This document shows, in pieces, positions 55,473-63,277 of a DNA stretch of 64,000 nucleotides. The stretch covers positions 1,054,001 to 1,118,000 of the forward strand of contig NZ_CP036403.1 in NCBI RefSeq assembly GCF_004322775.1. The letters are read 5' to 3'. Position 1 is the stretch's first letter. The number at the start of each line of letters is the position of its first letter. The position numbers and the translations under genes are program-made. The DNA is from Ornithinimicrobium sufpigmenti (GTDB lineage Bacteria; Actinomycetota; Actinomycetes; Actinomycetales; Dermatophilaceae). The notes under the pieces were generated by a model, which ran no database searches, was not told where the DNA came from, and saw nothing but the letters and a program-made list of their open reading frames with translations.

Positions 55473-56093
55473 TCACGGTGCCACGCTGACCAAACCGATG
55501 GTCGCGGCCGGCTTGACCGGAGCTGACACCGGCACGGGCGTCCAGCCGGGCAGGGGCACGGGAGAGCCGTCCGGCAGCAGCGGATGCTCCGCAGACTCAG
55601 ACTCCGGATCGGGTGTGCTGACCGACCGGGCGACGGTGTCCGAGGACGTCCAGGTCCACGAAGGCTCGGGAGGCCCCGCCGGTGCGGCGTGGGCAGGAAC
55701 GGCGGTGAGGGCCAGCAGGAGGACGCTGACCCGACCCACCGCCGTGAACGTCGCCGGGGTGGCCGAGAGCTGCCGCTCCAGCAGCACCAACCCCTCTCGC
55801 CGGCCGCTGACCCCGTCGTTTCCCTGCTGACCGAACGGGCCGCGGCCGGGGCCGGGCCCGCGCAGCAGCTCCACGACGGCGAGCGTCAGGACCCCGCTGA
55901 CCCAGCACAGGAGCAGCGCCGCGGCAGCGAGGGTGACGCTCAGCAGGGCGGCATCGACGCTGGTCGAGCCGCTGCCAGGCCAGGTCTGGGCGGCCTGGCT
56001 CGCCAGCCACCAGGTGCTGGCCAGCGCGAAGACGCCGAGCAGGCCCCCGAGTCCGGCCGCGCACTGCGGTCGCTCTGTCCTGTGATCGCGCAT
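55473..56093 (-). CDS. Membrane protein, N-terminal part of a LysM protein
   Basis: A 206-residue frame starting at ATG 56093 with AGGAGG eight bases upstream. Hydrophobic helices lie at about 15-33, 50-75 and 118-135 (VSVLLLALTAVPAHAA), followed by a Ser/Pro-rich outer segment ending PAATIGLVSVAP and TGA. The same frame then encodes a LysM domain, so the complete protein was probably about 285 residues: membrane anchor, linker, then peptidoglycan-binding LysM. Such anchored LysM proteins occur next to Rv3235-like genes in actinobacteria. Confidence 0.7.
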   Translation of the reverse strand: MRDHRTERPQCAAGLGGLLGVFALASTWWLASQAAQTWPGSGSTSVDAALLSVTLAAAALLLCWVSGVLTLAVVELLRGPGPGRGPFGQQGNDGVSGRREGLVLLERQLSATPATFTAVGRVSVLLLALTAVPAHAAPAGPPEPSWTWTSSDTVARSVSTPDPESESAEHPLLPDGSPVPLPGWTPVPVSAPVKPAATIGLVSVAP

Positions 56094-56256
56094 GGTGCTG
56101 CCTCCTGCTCCGCTCCACCACCGCGGACGCGGCGTTTGCGTTCAGTTGCGGTTGTTTGAAGTCTTGTGCGGCACGCTACGACCGTCAGAGGAAGTCGGTC
56201 AAGAGGAAGTAGCGACCTGTGGACGACCAACCCGCACCACCCCGATCGCTGGCAGC

Positions 56257-56826
56257 ATGAGGGGCATGCGCTGGCACCGGCTGTTCGACGATCTCGGCGC
56301 GCAGCTCGCCGCTCTCGAGCTGCAGGAGCGCGCCGCCGAGGTGGCCGAGCACGTCCGGGCGGAGCGGGGACAGATCGAGCTCGTCCACAGGCTCGCCGCC
56401 GACCCGAATGCCCCGGTGCGGCTGCGTGTTCGCGGGGTCGGGTGGATCGATGCTCACCTCAGCGATGTCGGCCGCGACTGGATCCTGGCGCAGGGCGAAG
56501 GCTCGGGCCGCACCGGGCGCGAGCTGCTCATCCCGTTGTCAGCCGTCTCGGCCGTGGAGGGCCTGGCTACCCGGGCGGACCCACGCGAGCAGGTGGCCAG
56601 CCGCCGGTTCGGCCTCCGTCACGCCCTGCGTGCCGTGAGCCGGGACCGCGCCCGGGTGCGGGTCCACGACCTCGACGGAGACCACGTGACCGGCACGGTC
56701 GATGCCGTGCTGGCCGACCACCTCGACCTGGCCCGGCACGCCGACGACGAGCCGAGACGGGCCGCCGCGGTCCGTGGCCGGGTCAGCCTGCCCTACTCCG
56801 CCCTGGCCCTGGTGCGCCGGCTGTGA
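56257..56826 (+). CDS. Conserved actinobacterial hypothetical protein
   Basis: A 189-residue soluble protein. The N-terminus MRGMRWHRLFDDLGAQLAALELQERAAEVAEHVRAERGQIELVHRLAA is a long helix, followed by a beta-rich region (VRLRVRGVGWIDAHLSDVGRDWILAQGEG, ELLIPLSAVSAVEGL) and SLPYSALALVRRL at the end. I do not recognise a domain. Similar hypotheticals sit near secA and the HTH gene in relatives. ATG 56257 or 56266 could be the start; neither has a good ribosome site. Confidence 0.7.
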   Translation: MRGMRWHRLFDDLGAQLAALELQERAAEVAEHVRAERGQIELVHRLAADPNAPVRLRVRGVGWIDAHLSDVGRDWILAQGEGSGRTGRELLIPLSAVSAVEGLATRADPREQVASRRFGLRHALRAVSRDRARVRVHDLDGDHVTGTVDAVLADHLDLARHADDEPRRAAAVRGRVSLPYSALALVRRL

Positions 56827-56927
56827 GCGAGCGGGCTGGCGCGGTGCCGGTAGCGAGGGTGCTCAGGATGCCAAGGGTTGCAATGGTGCCGGTGACAGCG
56901 GTGGAACAGACGCGCCGGGAGGGTGGC

Positions 56928-57146
56928 TCAGGGAGCAGGATCTCCCTGTCGGGTGATCTCTCGGGTCTGCTCGTACATTCGCTGGATGTAGGCCTCGAGC
57001 TCGACGTTCTCCACCCGCCACACTCCGCGGCCACCGAGCTTGACCCCCACGAGCTCACCGGAGCGCACCAACGCCTTGACCTGGGAGAGCGAGACGTTGA
57101 GTGTCTCTGCCACGTCGGTGAGGGTGAGGAAGCGGGGGGCCGCCAC
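56928..57146 (-). CDS. Small helix-turn-helix DNA-binding protein (excisionase/MerR-like)
   Basis: A 72-residue HTH_17/excisionase-type protein: FLTLTDVAETLNVSLSQVKALVRSGELVGVKLGGRGVWRVENVELEAYIQRMYEQT. Residues 7-27 form the helix-turn-helix and GGRGVWRVE the wing, which is the layout of AlpA/BldC-like regulators. GTG 57146 has AAGGAG seven bases upstream. It is divergent from the CpaB-like gene, whose start is about 180 bases away, and might regulate it (inference). Confidence 0.85.
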   Translation of the reverse strand: MAAPRFLTLTDVAETLNVSLSQVKALVRSGELVGVKLGGRGVWRVENVELEAYIQRMYEQTREITRQGDPAP

Positions 57147-57325
57147 GGCGAGCTCCTTCGGGGTCCGGGGGCAGGGCGTGCGCAGATTTTACGAGACTTC
57201 GGTAGCCATCGTGGCCCACCTGTGGACAAGATGGACCAGTTGGCGTCGCGTCGGGCAGGTGCGGCGGGCGTCGACGGGCTCGGTCGACGTCGGGGTCGAT
57301 CAGCGCCAGCAGAAAGGGCAGCGAG

Positions 57326-58048
57326 ATGGCGGTGAGCACTCAGGGACGTAGAGCACGGCCGCTGCCGGCGGCCGGTGGTGATCCCGGCGCGAAGGGCGGG
57401 CGCACCGCCCGCCGTCTGCAACGACCAGGCTGGCGTGACCTGCGCCTCGTGGTCGGCGTGCTGCTCGTCCTCCTCTCCGTGGCGGGCGGGACCCGCCTGG
57501 TGATGTCGTTGGACGACACCACCCCGGTCTATGCGGCGGCCCGGGACCTGCTGCCCGGCCAGCCGGTGGCGGCGGCCGACCTGGCCGTGGTGCAGGTGCG
57601 TCTGGGCGAGCAGGTGGAGCGCTACGTGGACGGCACCGAGCCGATCGCGCCCGGCACGTACCTCGTGCGCGGCGTCGCGACCGGCGAGCTGGTGCCGGTC
57701 GCCTCGCTGGGCACCGCCCGCGAGGCGCTGGACAAGACGGTGACCGTCCCCGTCGACCCCAGCGCCCTGCCGGGGCTGTCGACCGGGGCGCTGGTCGACG
57801 TCTGGGTGAGCCCGCGCGACCCGGACGCGCTGGGCGTCAGCTACCTCGACCCCAGGCTGCTGCTCTCAGGTGCGGTGGTCGACCGGGTGCCGGAGCAGGG
57901 GACGGGGTTGGGTGCGGGGCTGGGGCGGGCATCGGTCTCGGTGGTCGTCCCGGCCGACCGGGTCGGCGACGTCATCGCGGCGGTCGACCAGGATGCCCGG
58001 CTCACGCTCGTGCCGGCGCCCCGGTCCCAGCAGGACGCGGGCCGATGA
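57326..58048 (+). CDS. SAF/CpaB-like membrane protein
   Basis: A 240-residue protein: Arg-rich cytoplasmic N-terminus, one helix (LRLVVGVLLVLLSVAGGTRLV, about 39-59), then a SAF domain beginning VYAAARDLLPGQPVAAADLAVVQVRLG and a CpaB/RcpC-like beta domain (LDKTVTVPVDPSALPGLSTGALVDVWV). CpaB proteins assist secretin or pilus assembly in tad loci, but no tad or pilus genes are present here. Ribosome site AAAGGG precedes ATG 57326. Its stop overlaps the next gene by four bases, so the pair is coupled. Confidence 0.85.
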   Translation: MAVSTQGRRARPLPAAGGDPGAKGGRTARRLQRPGWRDLRLVVGVLLVLLSVAGGTRLVMSLDDTTPVYAAARDLLPGQPVAAADLAVVQVRLGEQVERYVDGTEPIAPGTYLVRGVATGELVPVASLGTAREALDKTVTVPVDPSALPGLSTGALVDVWVSPRDPDALGVSYLDPRLLLSGAVVDRVPEQGTGLGAGLGRASVSVVVPADRVGDVIAAVDQDARLTLVPAPRSQQDAGR

Positions 58049-59688
58049 GCCTGCCCACCGTCACGGGCGTTGCCCCGCGATGGGAGAGCGGGCTGGCCGA
58101 GCTGCTCGGGCGATCCAGCCGTGCCCAGCTCGTCCGGCGCTGCGCAGACGTCCCCGAGCTGCTGGGTGTCTCGGCCGCCGGCCTGGCGCGGGTCGCGGTG
58201 GTGTCCAGCGACTTCCGGTCCCTGGACCGGGCGGCCGTCGAGTCCCTGCTCGCCTCGGGGGTGGCGGTGGTCGGGGTGCATCCGCCGAGCCAGGTCGACG
58301 CCGGACGCACGCTACGCCGGTGGGGGATCCAGGTGGTGCTGCCCGCGGACCTTGACGCCGAGGCCTTGGACGAGGCGATCGGTGCGGCGGTGGAGCTGAG
58401 GCAGGTCGACGCGCCCGGCGAGGCCGAACCGTCCGGGGAGGCAACACCGCCCGGCGCCGCCGCGGAGGTCGGCCCGTCGGGCCGGACGGGGCCGCCCGGG
58501 TGGGCCGTCGGACTCGCCGGGACCGAGCAGGAGGAGCCTGGGCACGGTGACCGCGAGCAGGCCGCACATCGGCGACGCCGGGCCCAGCAACGCCGGCGGG
58601 ATGACGAGGGCGACGACCGGGCCGGCGACCTGCCCGGGTCACCGGCCTCTGCAGCCCGCGATCTCACCTCCCCGGCACCGGGCCAGGTCGAGGAGCTCGC
58701 GTCAACCGTCCAGGACAGCGGTCCCGACGGTGCGTCGGACCCCATGGACGAAGAGCTGCGCCGGCTGGTGGAGGAGGCGGGTGGCCCGCCCGGCGAGGGA
58801 CTGACGGAGGTGGGGCAGCCAGCGGAGGAAGGCCCGGCACGAGAGCCAGGGGAGGTGATCGTCGTCTGGGGCCCCGGCAGCCCTGGCCGCACCACGCTGG
58901 CGCTCAACCTGGCCGCCGAGCTGGCCGACCCACTCACCCACGTGGTGCTCATCGACGCCGACACGTCCGCCTCCGCCCTGGCGCAGTCGCTGGCGGTGCT
59001 CGACGAGGCGCCCGGCCTGGCGGCGGCCGCCCGCGCAGCCGATCAGGCAGTCCTGGACGAGGCCGCGCTGACCCGCCTGGCTCCCGAGGTCCGTCCAGGG
59101 CTGCTGCTGCTCACCGGTCTGCCGCGGGCGGACCGGTGGCCCGAGGTCCGCGACAGTGCCCTCGCCGACATCATCGAGGTGTCCCGCCGGTGCGCCTCCT
59201 TCGTGGTCCTCGACGTCGCGGCGGAGGCCGAGCAGGACGAAGAGCTGTCCTTCGACACCCAGGCGCCGCGCCGCCACGGTGCCACGCTCACCGCGCTGGA
59301 GGCCGCCGACCGCGTGGTCGTGGTCGGTGCGGGCGACCCGATCGGCCTGCAGCGCCTCGTCCGGGGTCTCGACCTCCTGCCCACCCTCACCGCCGCCCCG
59401 CGGGAGGTGGTCATCACCCGGGTCCGCCCCGGTCCCGTCGGCCCGGACCCCGAACGCCGGATCCAGGAGGCGCTGGAGCGCTTCGCCGGGGCCAGGGACG
59501 TGCTCCTGGTCCCGGAGGACCGAGAGTCGATGGATGCCGCGCTGCTGCACGGCCGGGCTCTGGTGGAGGTCCGGCCCGCCAGCCCCGCCCGCGCCAGCAT
59601 CCGGACGCTCGCCGACCGGATCGCGGGCCGGACCGCCGCCCCCAGAAGCCCAGGCCGGCGCTGGTGGCCACGACGCCAGCGGGCCTGA
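58045..59688 (+). CDS. CpaE/MinD-like P-loop ATPase with unusual Walker A
   Basis: A 547-residue protein. The N-terminal half is receiver-like (LARVAVVSSDFRSLDRAAVESLLASGVAVVGV), followed by a charged Pro/Glu-rich linker. The ATPase domain begins VIVVWGPGSPGRTTLALNLAAELADP near 271-296. The deviant Walker A has Arg282 where Lys is usual (GPGSPGRTT). HVVLIDADTSASALAQSL and SFVVLDVAAE match CpaE/MinD Walker motifs. It probably localises or powers something with the CpaB-like partner. The lack of pilus genes leaves the role open. Confidence 0.85.
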   Translation: MSLPTVTGVAPRWESGLAELLGRSSRAQLVRRCADVPELLGVSAAGLARVAVVSSDFRSLDRAAVESLLASGVAVVGVHPPSQVDAGRTLRRWGIQVVLPADLDAEALDEAIGAAVELRQVDAPGEAEPSGEATPPGAAAEVGPSGRTGPPGWAVGLAGTEQEEPGHGDREQAAHRRRRAQQRRRDDEGDDRAGDLPGSPASAARDLTSPAPGQVEELASTVQDSGPDGASDPMDEELRRLVEEAGGPPGEGLTEVGQPAEEGPAREPGEVIVVWGPGSPGRTTLALNLAAELADPLTHVVLIDADTSASALAQSLAVLDEAPGLAAAARAADQAVLDEAALTRLAPEVRPGLLLLTGLPRADRWPEVRDSALADIIEVSRRCASFVVLDVAAEAEQDEELSFDTQAPRRHGATLTALEAADRVVVVGAGDPIGLQRLVRGLDLLPTLTAAPREVVITRVRPGPVGPDPERRIQEALERFAGARDVLLVPEDRESMDAALLHGRALVEVRPASPARASIRTLADRIAGRTAAPRSPGRRWWPRRQRA

Positions 59689-59792
59689 GCGGACGACCCT
59701 GCGAGCCGATGCTGACGCACTCAGCCACGTCTGCGACGATGGCGATGCGGGGCCGGACCGGCCCTGGCGCGACCTGCGGACAAGGAGGCCCC

Positions 59793-60245
59793 ATGGCGAC
59801 GCTGCGGTGCTACCTGCCGCTGAGCCCGGAACAACTGGACACCCTCCGCACGGACCGGCGTCTGACCGGGCCGCTGCGGGCCACCACCGTCACCCGGTCC
59901 GTGCGCGCCTCGCTGCCCTCCGGTGACCAGGACGAATGGGAGTATGCGGCGCTCCAGGCCGCGGCCCTCGGCCTGTCCGCCGACGGTCAGCCCGTCATCG
60001 TCGCCGCGGTCGACCTCGTCCAGGAGACGGTCGACGCGGCCCGCCCCGAGGGTCCGCAGGTGCGGGTGGGAGACGTCGACCTCCCGCGGGTCGCCGCCTT
60101 CCACCTCGGTGACGACGTCGTCACCGGGGACCCGGCGACGCTGCCGGCCCCGGACGAGGAGATCGAGCTGTCCTGGTACGACACCACCGAGCTCGAGCAG
60201 GTCATCGAGCTGGCCCACGCCCTGGTGGAGGGCCAGCGGGACTGA
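59793..60245 (+). CDS. DUF6912 family protein
   Basis: A 150-residue protein. The N-terminus TLRCYLPLSPEQLDTLRTDRRLTGPLRATTVTRSVRASLPSGDQDEWEYAALQAAAL matches the DUF6912 pattern. DLPRVAAFHLGDDVVTGDPATLPAPDEEIELSWYDTTELEQVIELA ends the fold. No catalytic motif is evident and it has no signal peptide or helix. ATG 59793 follows AAGGAGG, a strong ribosome site. The gene lies 104 bases after the CpaE-like gene and may belong to its transcript. Confidence 0.82.
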   Translation: MATLRCYLPLSPEQLDTLRTDRRLTGPLRATTVTRSVRASLPSGDQDEWEYAALQAAALGLSADGQPVIVAAVDLVQETVDAARPEGPQVRVGDVDLPRVAAFHLGDDVVTGDPATLPAPDEEIELSWYDTTELEQVIELAHALVEGQRD

Positions 60246-60416
60246 GCGGGCCGCATACCGTGAAGCCCTCCCTCGGGCCCCCGCACGATCACCGCAAGCG
60301 CACCCCAGGAAGACCGCGAGAACACCGACGAACACCAACAACCACCCCACGGGCACCCGATCGACCGCCCGAACGACCACCGCGAGAACGCGACGCACAA
60401 CACGAAGAGGTGACAC

Positions 60417-62045
60417 ATGGACGGCATCGTCGATGTCCCCACGCCCATCAACGAGCCCGTGCGGGACTACGTCCCCGGCAGCCCCGAGCGCGCCGAGCTG
60501 GAGGTGGCGCTCGCCGAGATGGCCGCCAGGCCGGTCGAGCTGCCGCACATCATCGGCGGTGAACGGGTCACCGGCGCGGGCCAGGAGATCCAGGTGGTGC
60601 AGCCGCACGCCCACGCCGAGGTGCTGGGCACCCTGCGCGACGGCACCAAGCAGGACGCACAACGGGCCGTGGACGCCGCGCTGGAGGCCGGTGCGGCCTG
60701 GCGTGCGCTCTCCTACGAGGACCGGGCCGCCGTCTTCCTCCGGGCCGCCGACCTGCTGGCCGGGCCCTGGCGGGCGCGGATGAACGCCGCGACCATGCTC
60801 GGGCAGAGCAAGACCGCGATCCAGGCCGAGATCGACTCGGCGTGCGAGCTGGCCGACTTCTGGCGCTTCAACGCCTACTACGGGCGTCAGCTGCTCGCCG
60901 AGCAGCCGATCCGCAACGCGCCGGGCACCTGGAACCGCATCGACCAGCGCCCGCTCGAGGGTTTCGTGTATGCCGTGACCCCCTTCAACTTCACCGCGAT
61001 CGGCGGCAACCTGCCGACCGCGCCGGCGTTGATGGGCAACACGGTGGTGTGGAAGCCGGCACCGACCCAGCAGCGGGCGGCCAGCGTGACCATGGAGCTG
61101 CTCGAGGCGGCCGGCCTGCCGCCCGGCGTGCTGAACATGGTCACCGGCACCGGCCCGGCGATCTCCGAGGTCGTCCTGGGCAGCCCCGACTTCGCCGGGG
61201 TGCACTTCACCGGCTCGACCCAGGTCTTCAACATGTTCTGGGCCGAGATCGGCAACAACCTGTCCCGCTACCGGGGGTACCCGCGCATCGTCGGTGAGAC
61301 CGGTGGCAAGGACTTCATCGTCGCCCACCCCAGCGCCGACGTGGACGTCCTGCGCACCGCGATGGTGCGTGGTGCGTTCGAGTACCAGGGCCAGAAGTGC
61401 TCGGCCGCCTCCCGCGCCTACGTCCCCGCCTCGCTGTGGAAGCAGATGCGCGACCAGCTGGTGCAGGAGGCCGAGGGCCTGGCCGTCGGTGACGTCCGGG
61501 ACCTGTCCAACTTCATGGGTGCGGTCATCGACGCCAAGGCCTTCGCCAAGCACAAGGCGGTCCTGGACCGGGCCCGCGAGGACGACCAGGTGGAGGTCGT
61601 CGCCGGGGGCAGCTACGACGACGAGGTCGGCTGGTTCGTCCGCCCGACGGTCGTCGTCGTCGAGGACCCGGCGCACGAGATGGTCACCACCGAGTACTTC
61701 GGGCCGATCCTCACCGTGCACGTCTACCCGGACGCCGAGTGGTCCACGATGCTGGACCAGATGGAGTCGGTGGCGCCCTACGCCCTGACCGGGGCGGTCA
61801 TCGCCCAGGACCGGACCGCGGTGGCCGAGGCGGCGGCGCGGCTGCGGTTCGCGGCCGGCAACTTCTACATCAACGACAAGCCGACCGGCGCGGTCGTGGG
61901 TCAGCAGCCGTTCGGCGGCGCCCGTGCCTCCGGCACCAACGACAAGGCCGGCTCCGCCGCGAACCTGCAGCGGTGGATCAACACCCGGGTGATCAAGGAG
62001 ACCTTCGTCCCGCCGAAGGAGTACCGCTACCCGCACATGGGCTGA
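60417..62045 (+). CDS. pruA: L-glutamate gamma-semialdehyde (P5C) dehydrogenase
   Basis: A 542-residue aldehyde dehydrogenase. FRFNAYYG-type block WRFNAYYGRQLLAEQPI near 149-165, the PFNFTAIGGNLPTAPALMGNTVVWKP active-site approach near 190-215, VGETGGKDFIVAHPSAD near 292-308, and catalytic Cys328 in EYQGQKCSAASRAYVP fit delta-1-pyrroline-5-carboxylate dehydrogenase. It oxidises glutamate semialdehyde to glutamate in proline catabolism. Ribosome site GAAGAGG precedes ATG 60417. NAD-glutamate dehydrogenase is nearby. No proline dehydrogenase (putA/prodh) is in the window. Confidence 0.95.
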   Translation: MDGIVDVPTPINEPVRDYVPGSPERAELEVALAEMAARPVELPHIIGGERVTGAGQEIQVVQPHAHAEVLGTLRDGTKQDAQRAVDAALEAGAAWRALSYEDRAAVFLRAADLLAGPWRARMNAATMLGQSKTAIQAEIDSACELADFWRFNAYYGRQLLAEQPIRNAPGTWNRIDQRPLEGFVYAVTPFNFTAIGGNLPTAPALMGNTVVWKPAPTQQRAASVTMELLEAAGLPPGVLNMVTGTGPAISEVVLGSPDFAGVHFTGSTQVFNMFWAEIGNNLSRYRGYPRIVGETGGKDFIVAHPSADVDVLRTAMVRGAFEYQGQKCSAASRAYVPASLWKQMRDQLVQEAEGLAVGDVRDLSNFMGAVIDAKAFAKHKAVLDRAREDDQVEVVAGGSYDDEVGWFVRPTVVVVEDPAHEMVTTEYFGPILTVHVYPDAEWSTMLDQMESVAPYALTGAVIAQDRTAVAEAAARLRFAAGNFYINDKPTGAVVGQQPFGGARASGTNDKAGSAANLQRWINTRVIKETFVPPKEYRYPHMG

Positions 62046-62061
62046 CCCGCGACGTGGGACG

Positions 62062-62101
62062 TGTCCCGGGGAGAGGCCACCGGTGGCCTCTCCCCGGGAC
62101 A
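62062..62101. terminator. 40-bp perfect palindrome between convergent genes
   Basis: GTCCCGGGGAGAGGCCAC, CG, then its exact reverse complement; with the outer T-A pair the palindrome is 40 bases long. It lies 16 bases after the pruA stop and before the convergent DUF2505 gene, so it can act as a bidirectional terminator on either transcript. No T-tract. Confidence 0.75.
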
Positions 62102-62158
62102 TCCGTCACGGAGAGCGTCCCGACCGCGGACCCGGCTGATGCGGGGTGGTCAGCGCGC

Positions 62159-62671
62159 TCAGGGAGCGGGATGGTCGGCGAGCCACTCCGCGGCGAGCTG
62201 GCGCTCCTCGCGGATCATCCGGCTCACCTGCTCGGAGACCATGGCCTCGATCCGGCGGCCGAGCAGGGGGATCCGGGCGTCCAGGTCGCCGTCGACCGTG
62301 TGCTCGGTCTGCCCTGGACCCTGGCCGCGGCGCAGGTGCATCCCGCCGGTGAAGGAGACGGGTATGCCGGGCAGCTCCAGGCTCATCGCGCCCTCGCGTT
62401 CGCCGTCGGCGTCCGGGGCGCCCCAGCGCACCGTCTCCACCAGCAGCAGGGTCGGGCCGACGAAGGCCTTGGCGAAGTCGGGGACCCCGTCGCTGGGGAT
62501 GTGCCGCTGGGTGGTCACCGTGGTCGTGCCGTCCGGCTCCCGGTCGATCGTCACCGTCTGGTCGGTGGCACCGGTCCGCACGCAGCGGGCGACCTGGTAG
62601 TCGTGGTCGGTGAGCATCTCGTAGGTGCGCAGCGGGTCCGCGGCGTGGATGACGGTCTCGGTGATCCTCAT
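62159..62671 (-). CDS. DUF2505 family protein (SRPBCC fold)
   Basis: A 170-residue protein with the DUF2505 start MRITETVIHAADPLRTYEMLTDHDYQVARC and the SRPBCC-type strands VTIDREPDGTTTVTTQRHIPSDGVPDFAKAFVGPTLLLVETVRWG. GGMHLRRG, DARIPLLGRRIEAMVSEQVSRMIREERQLAAEWLADH forms the final helix. SRPBCC proteins bind hydrophobic ligands in a cavity, but the ligand is unknown. ATG 62671 is six bases after TACCGT, predicting a leaderless transcript. Confidence 0.88.
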   Translation of the reverse strand: MRITETVIHAADPLRTYEMLTDHDYQVARCVRTGATDQTVTIDREPDGTTTVTTQRHIPSDGVPDFAKAFVGPTLLLVETVRWGAPDADGEREGAMSLELPGIPVSFTGGMHLRRGQGPGQTEHTVDGDLDARIPLLGRRIEAMVSEQVSRMIREERQLAAEWLADHPAP

Positions 62672-62677
62672 GGGCTC

Positions 62678-62683
62678 ACGGTA
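62678..62683 (-). promoter_or_regulatory. Predicted -10 box (TACCGT) for the DUF2505 gene
   Basis: Six bases separate it from ATG 62671 on the minus strand. Confidence 0.5.
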
Positions 62684-62695
62684 GTCGAGCCCTCG

Positions 62696-63163
62696 TCAGG
62701 GAGCACCGCGCAGCAGGCGCTGCGCGGCGTGCAGGCGGCGCAGCACCACACCCTTGTCGGCGGCCCGCAGGCGGCCGGTCCGGGCCCGGTCCGCGACGTG
62801 GTCGAGCAGCTCGGCCAGGTCCTCGGCGACCTCCGCCGCACCCAGCGCCCACGGCCGGCCCGCGCCGTCACCGCGCAGCGTCATCGCCGCGACCCGCAGC
62901 CGGGCGGCCGCTGCGCGGCACGAGGCATGGTCGGCGGGGCCGTCCGGCCCGCCCAGGGCACCCGCGACGAGCGGCAGCGGCGTGGGCGCCTCCCGGCCCG
63001 CCGCGAGGTCGACGCACCGGTGCGTCAGACCGTCCACCAGACCGTCGACGAACCCGGTCGCCTCGGCCCACCCCAGGTCCGGCGCGAGCCCCTCCAGCTC
63101 GCGTGCGGCCCGCCACGCGGCGACGCTCCCGGGGGCGCTGACCTCGGGGCGCGGAGACGTCAT
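62696..63163 (-). CDS. Conserved actinobacterial hypothetical protein
   Basis: A 155-residue, almost wholly helical protein: AWRAARELEGLAPDLGWAEATGFVDGLVDGLTHRCVDLAAG, then ADHASCRAAAARLRVAAMTLRG and AAEVAEDLAELLDHVADRARTGRLRAADKGVVLRRLHAAQRLL. No signal peptide, motif or known domain stands out. ATG 63163 is six bases after TAGAGT, so it is probably leaderless. It lies upstream of DUF2505 on the same strand, 24 bases away, and they may share expression. Confidence 0.75.
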   Translation of the reverse strand: MTSPRPEVSAPGSVAAWRAARELEGLAPDLGWAEATGFVDGLVDGLTHRCVDLAAGREAPTPLPLVAGALGGPDGPADHASCRAAAARLRVAAMTLRGDGAGRPWALGAAEVAEDLAELLDHVADRARTGRLRAADKGVVLRRLHAAQRLLRGAP

Positions 63164-63169
63164 ACCGCC

Positions 63170-63175
63170 ACTCTA
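63170..63175 (-). promoter_or_regulatory. Predicted -10 box (TAGAGT) for the hypothetical gene
   Basis: Six bases separate it from ATG 63163 on the minus strand. Confidence 0.55.
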
Positions 63176-63216
63176 GGCAGGTCGACGCCTGAGTGGGTGG
63201 GTCATCCCCAGCCGGG

Positions 63217-63222
63217 TAACCT
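63217..63222 (+). promoter_or_regulatory. Predicted -10 box (TAACCT) for NAD-glutamate dehydrogenase
   Basis: It predicts a start near 63229 and so a leader of about 49 bases before ATG 63278, carrying GAGGAG. This gene looks leadered, unlike the divergent hypothetical gene. Confidence 0.35.
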
Positions 63223-63277
63223 GACCTGGAGCCCACGAGGACGTGCGGCCGAGGCTACCGAGGAGTTCCTGACTGCG

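Noticed and set aside
55473..55475. Selenocysteine read-through of the TGA in the LysM gene
   Set aside because: There is no selenoprotein context or visible downstream hairpin of the right kind, and LysM proteins are not selenoproteins. A plain stop or error is simpler.
57326..59688. A Tad pilus locus
   Set aside because: Only CpaB-like and CpaE-like proteins are present, with no TadA ATPase, secretin or prepilin genes, so a pilus is not supported.
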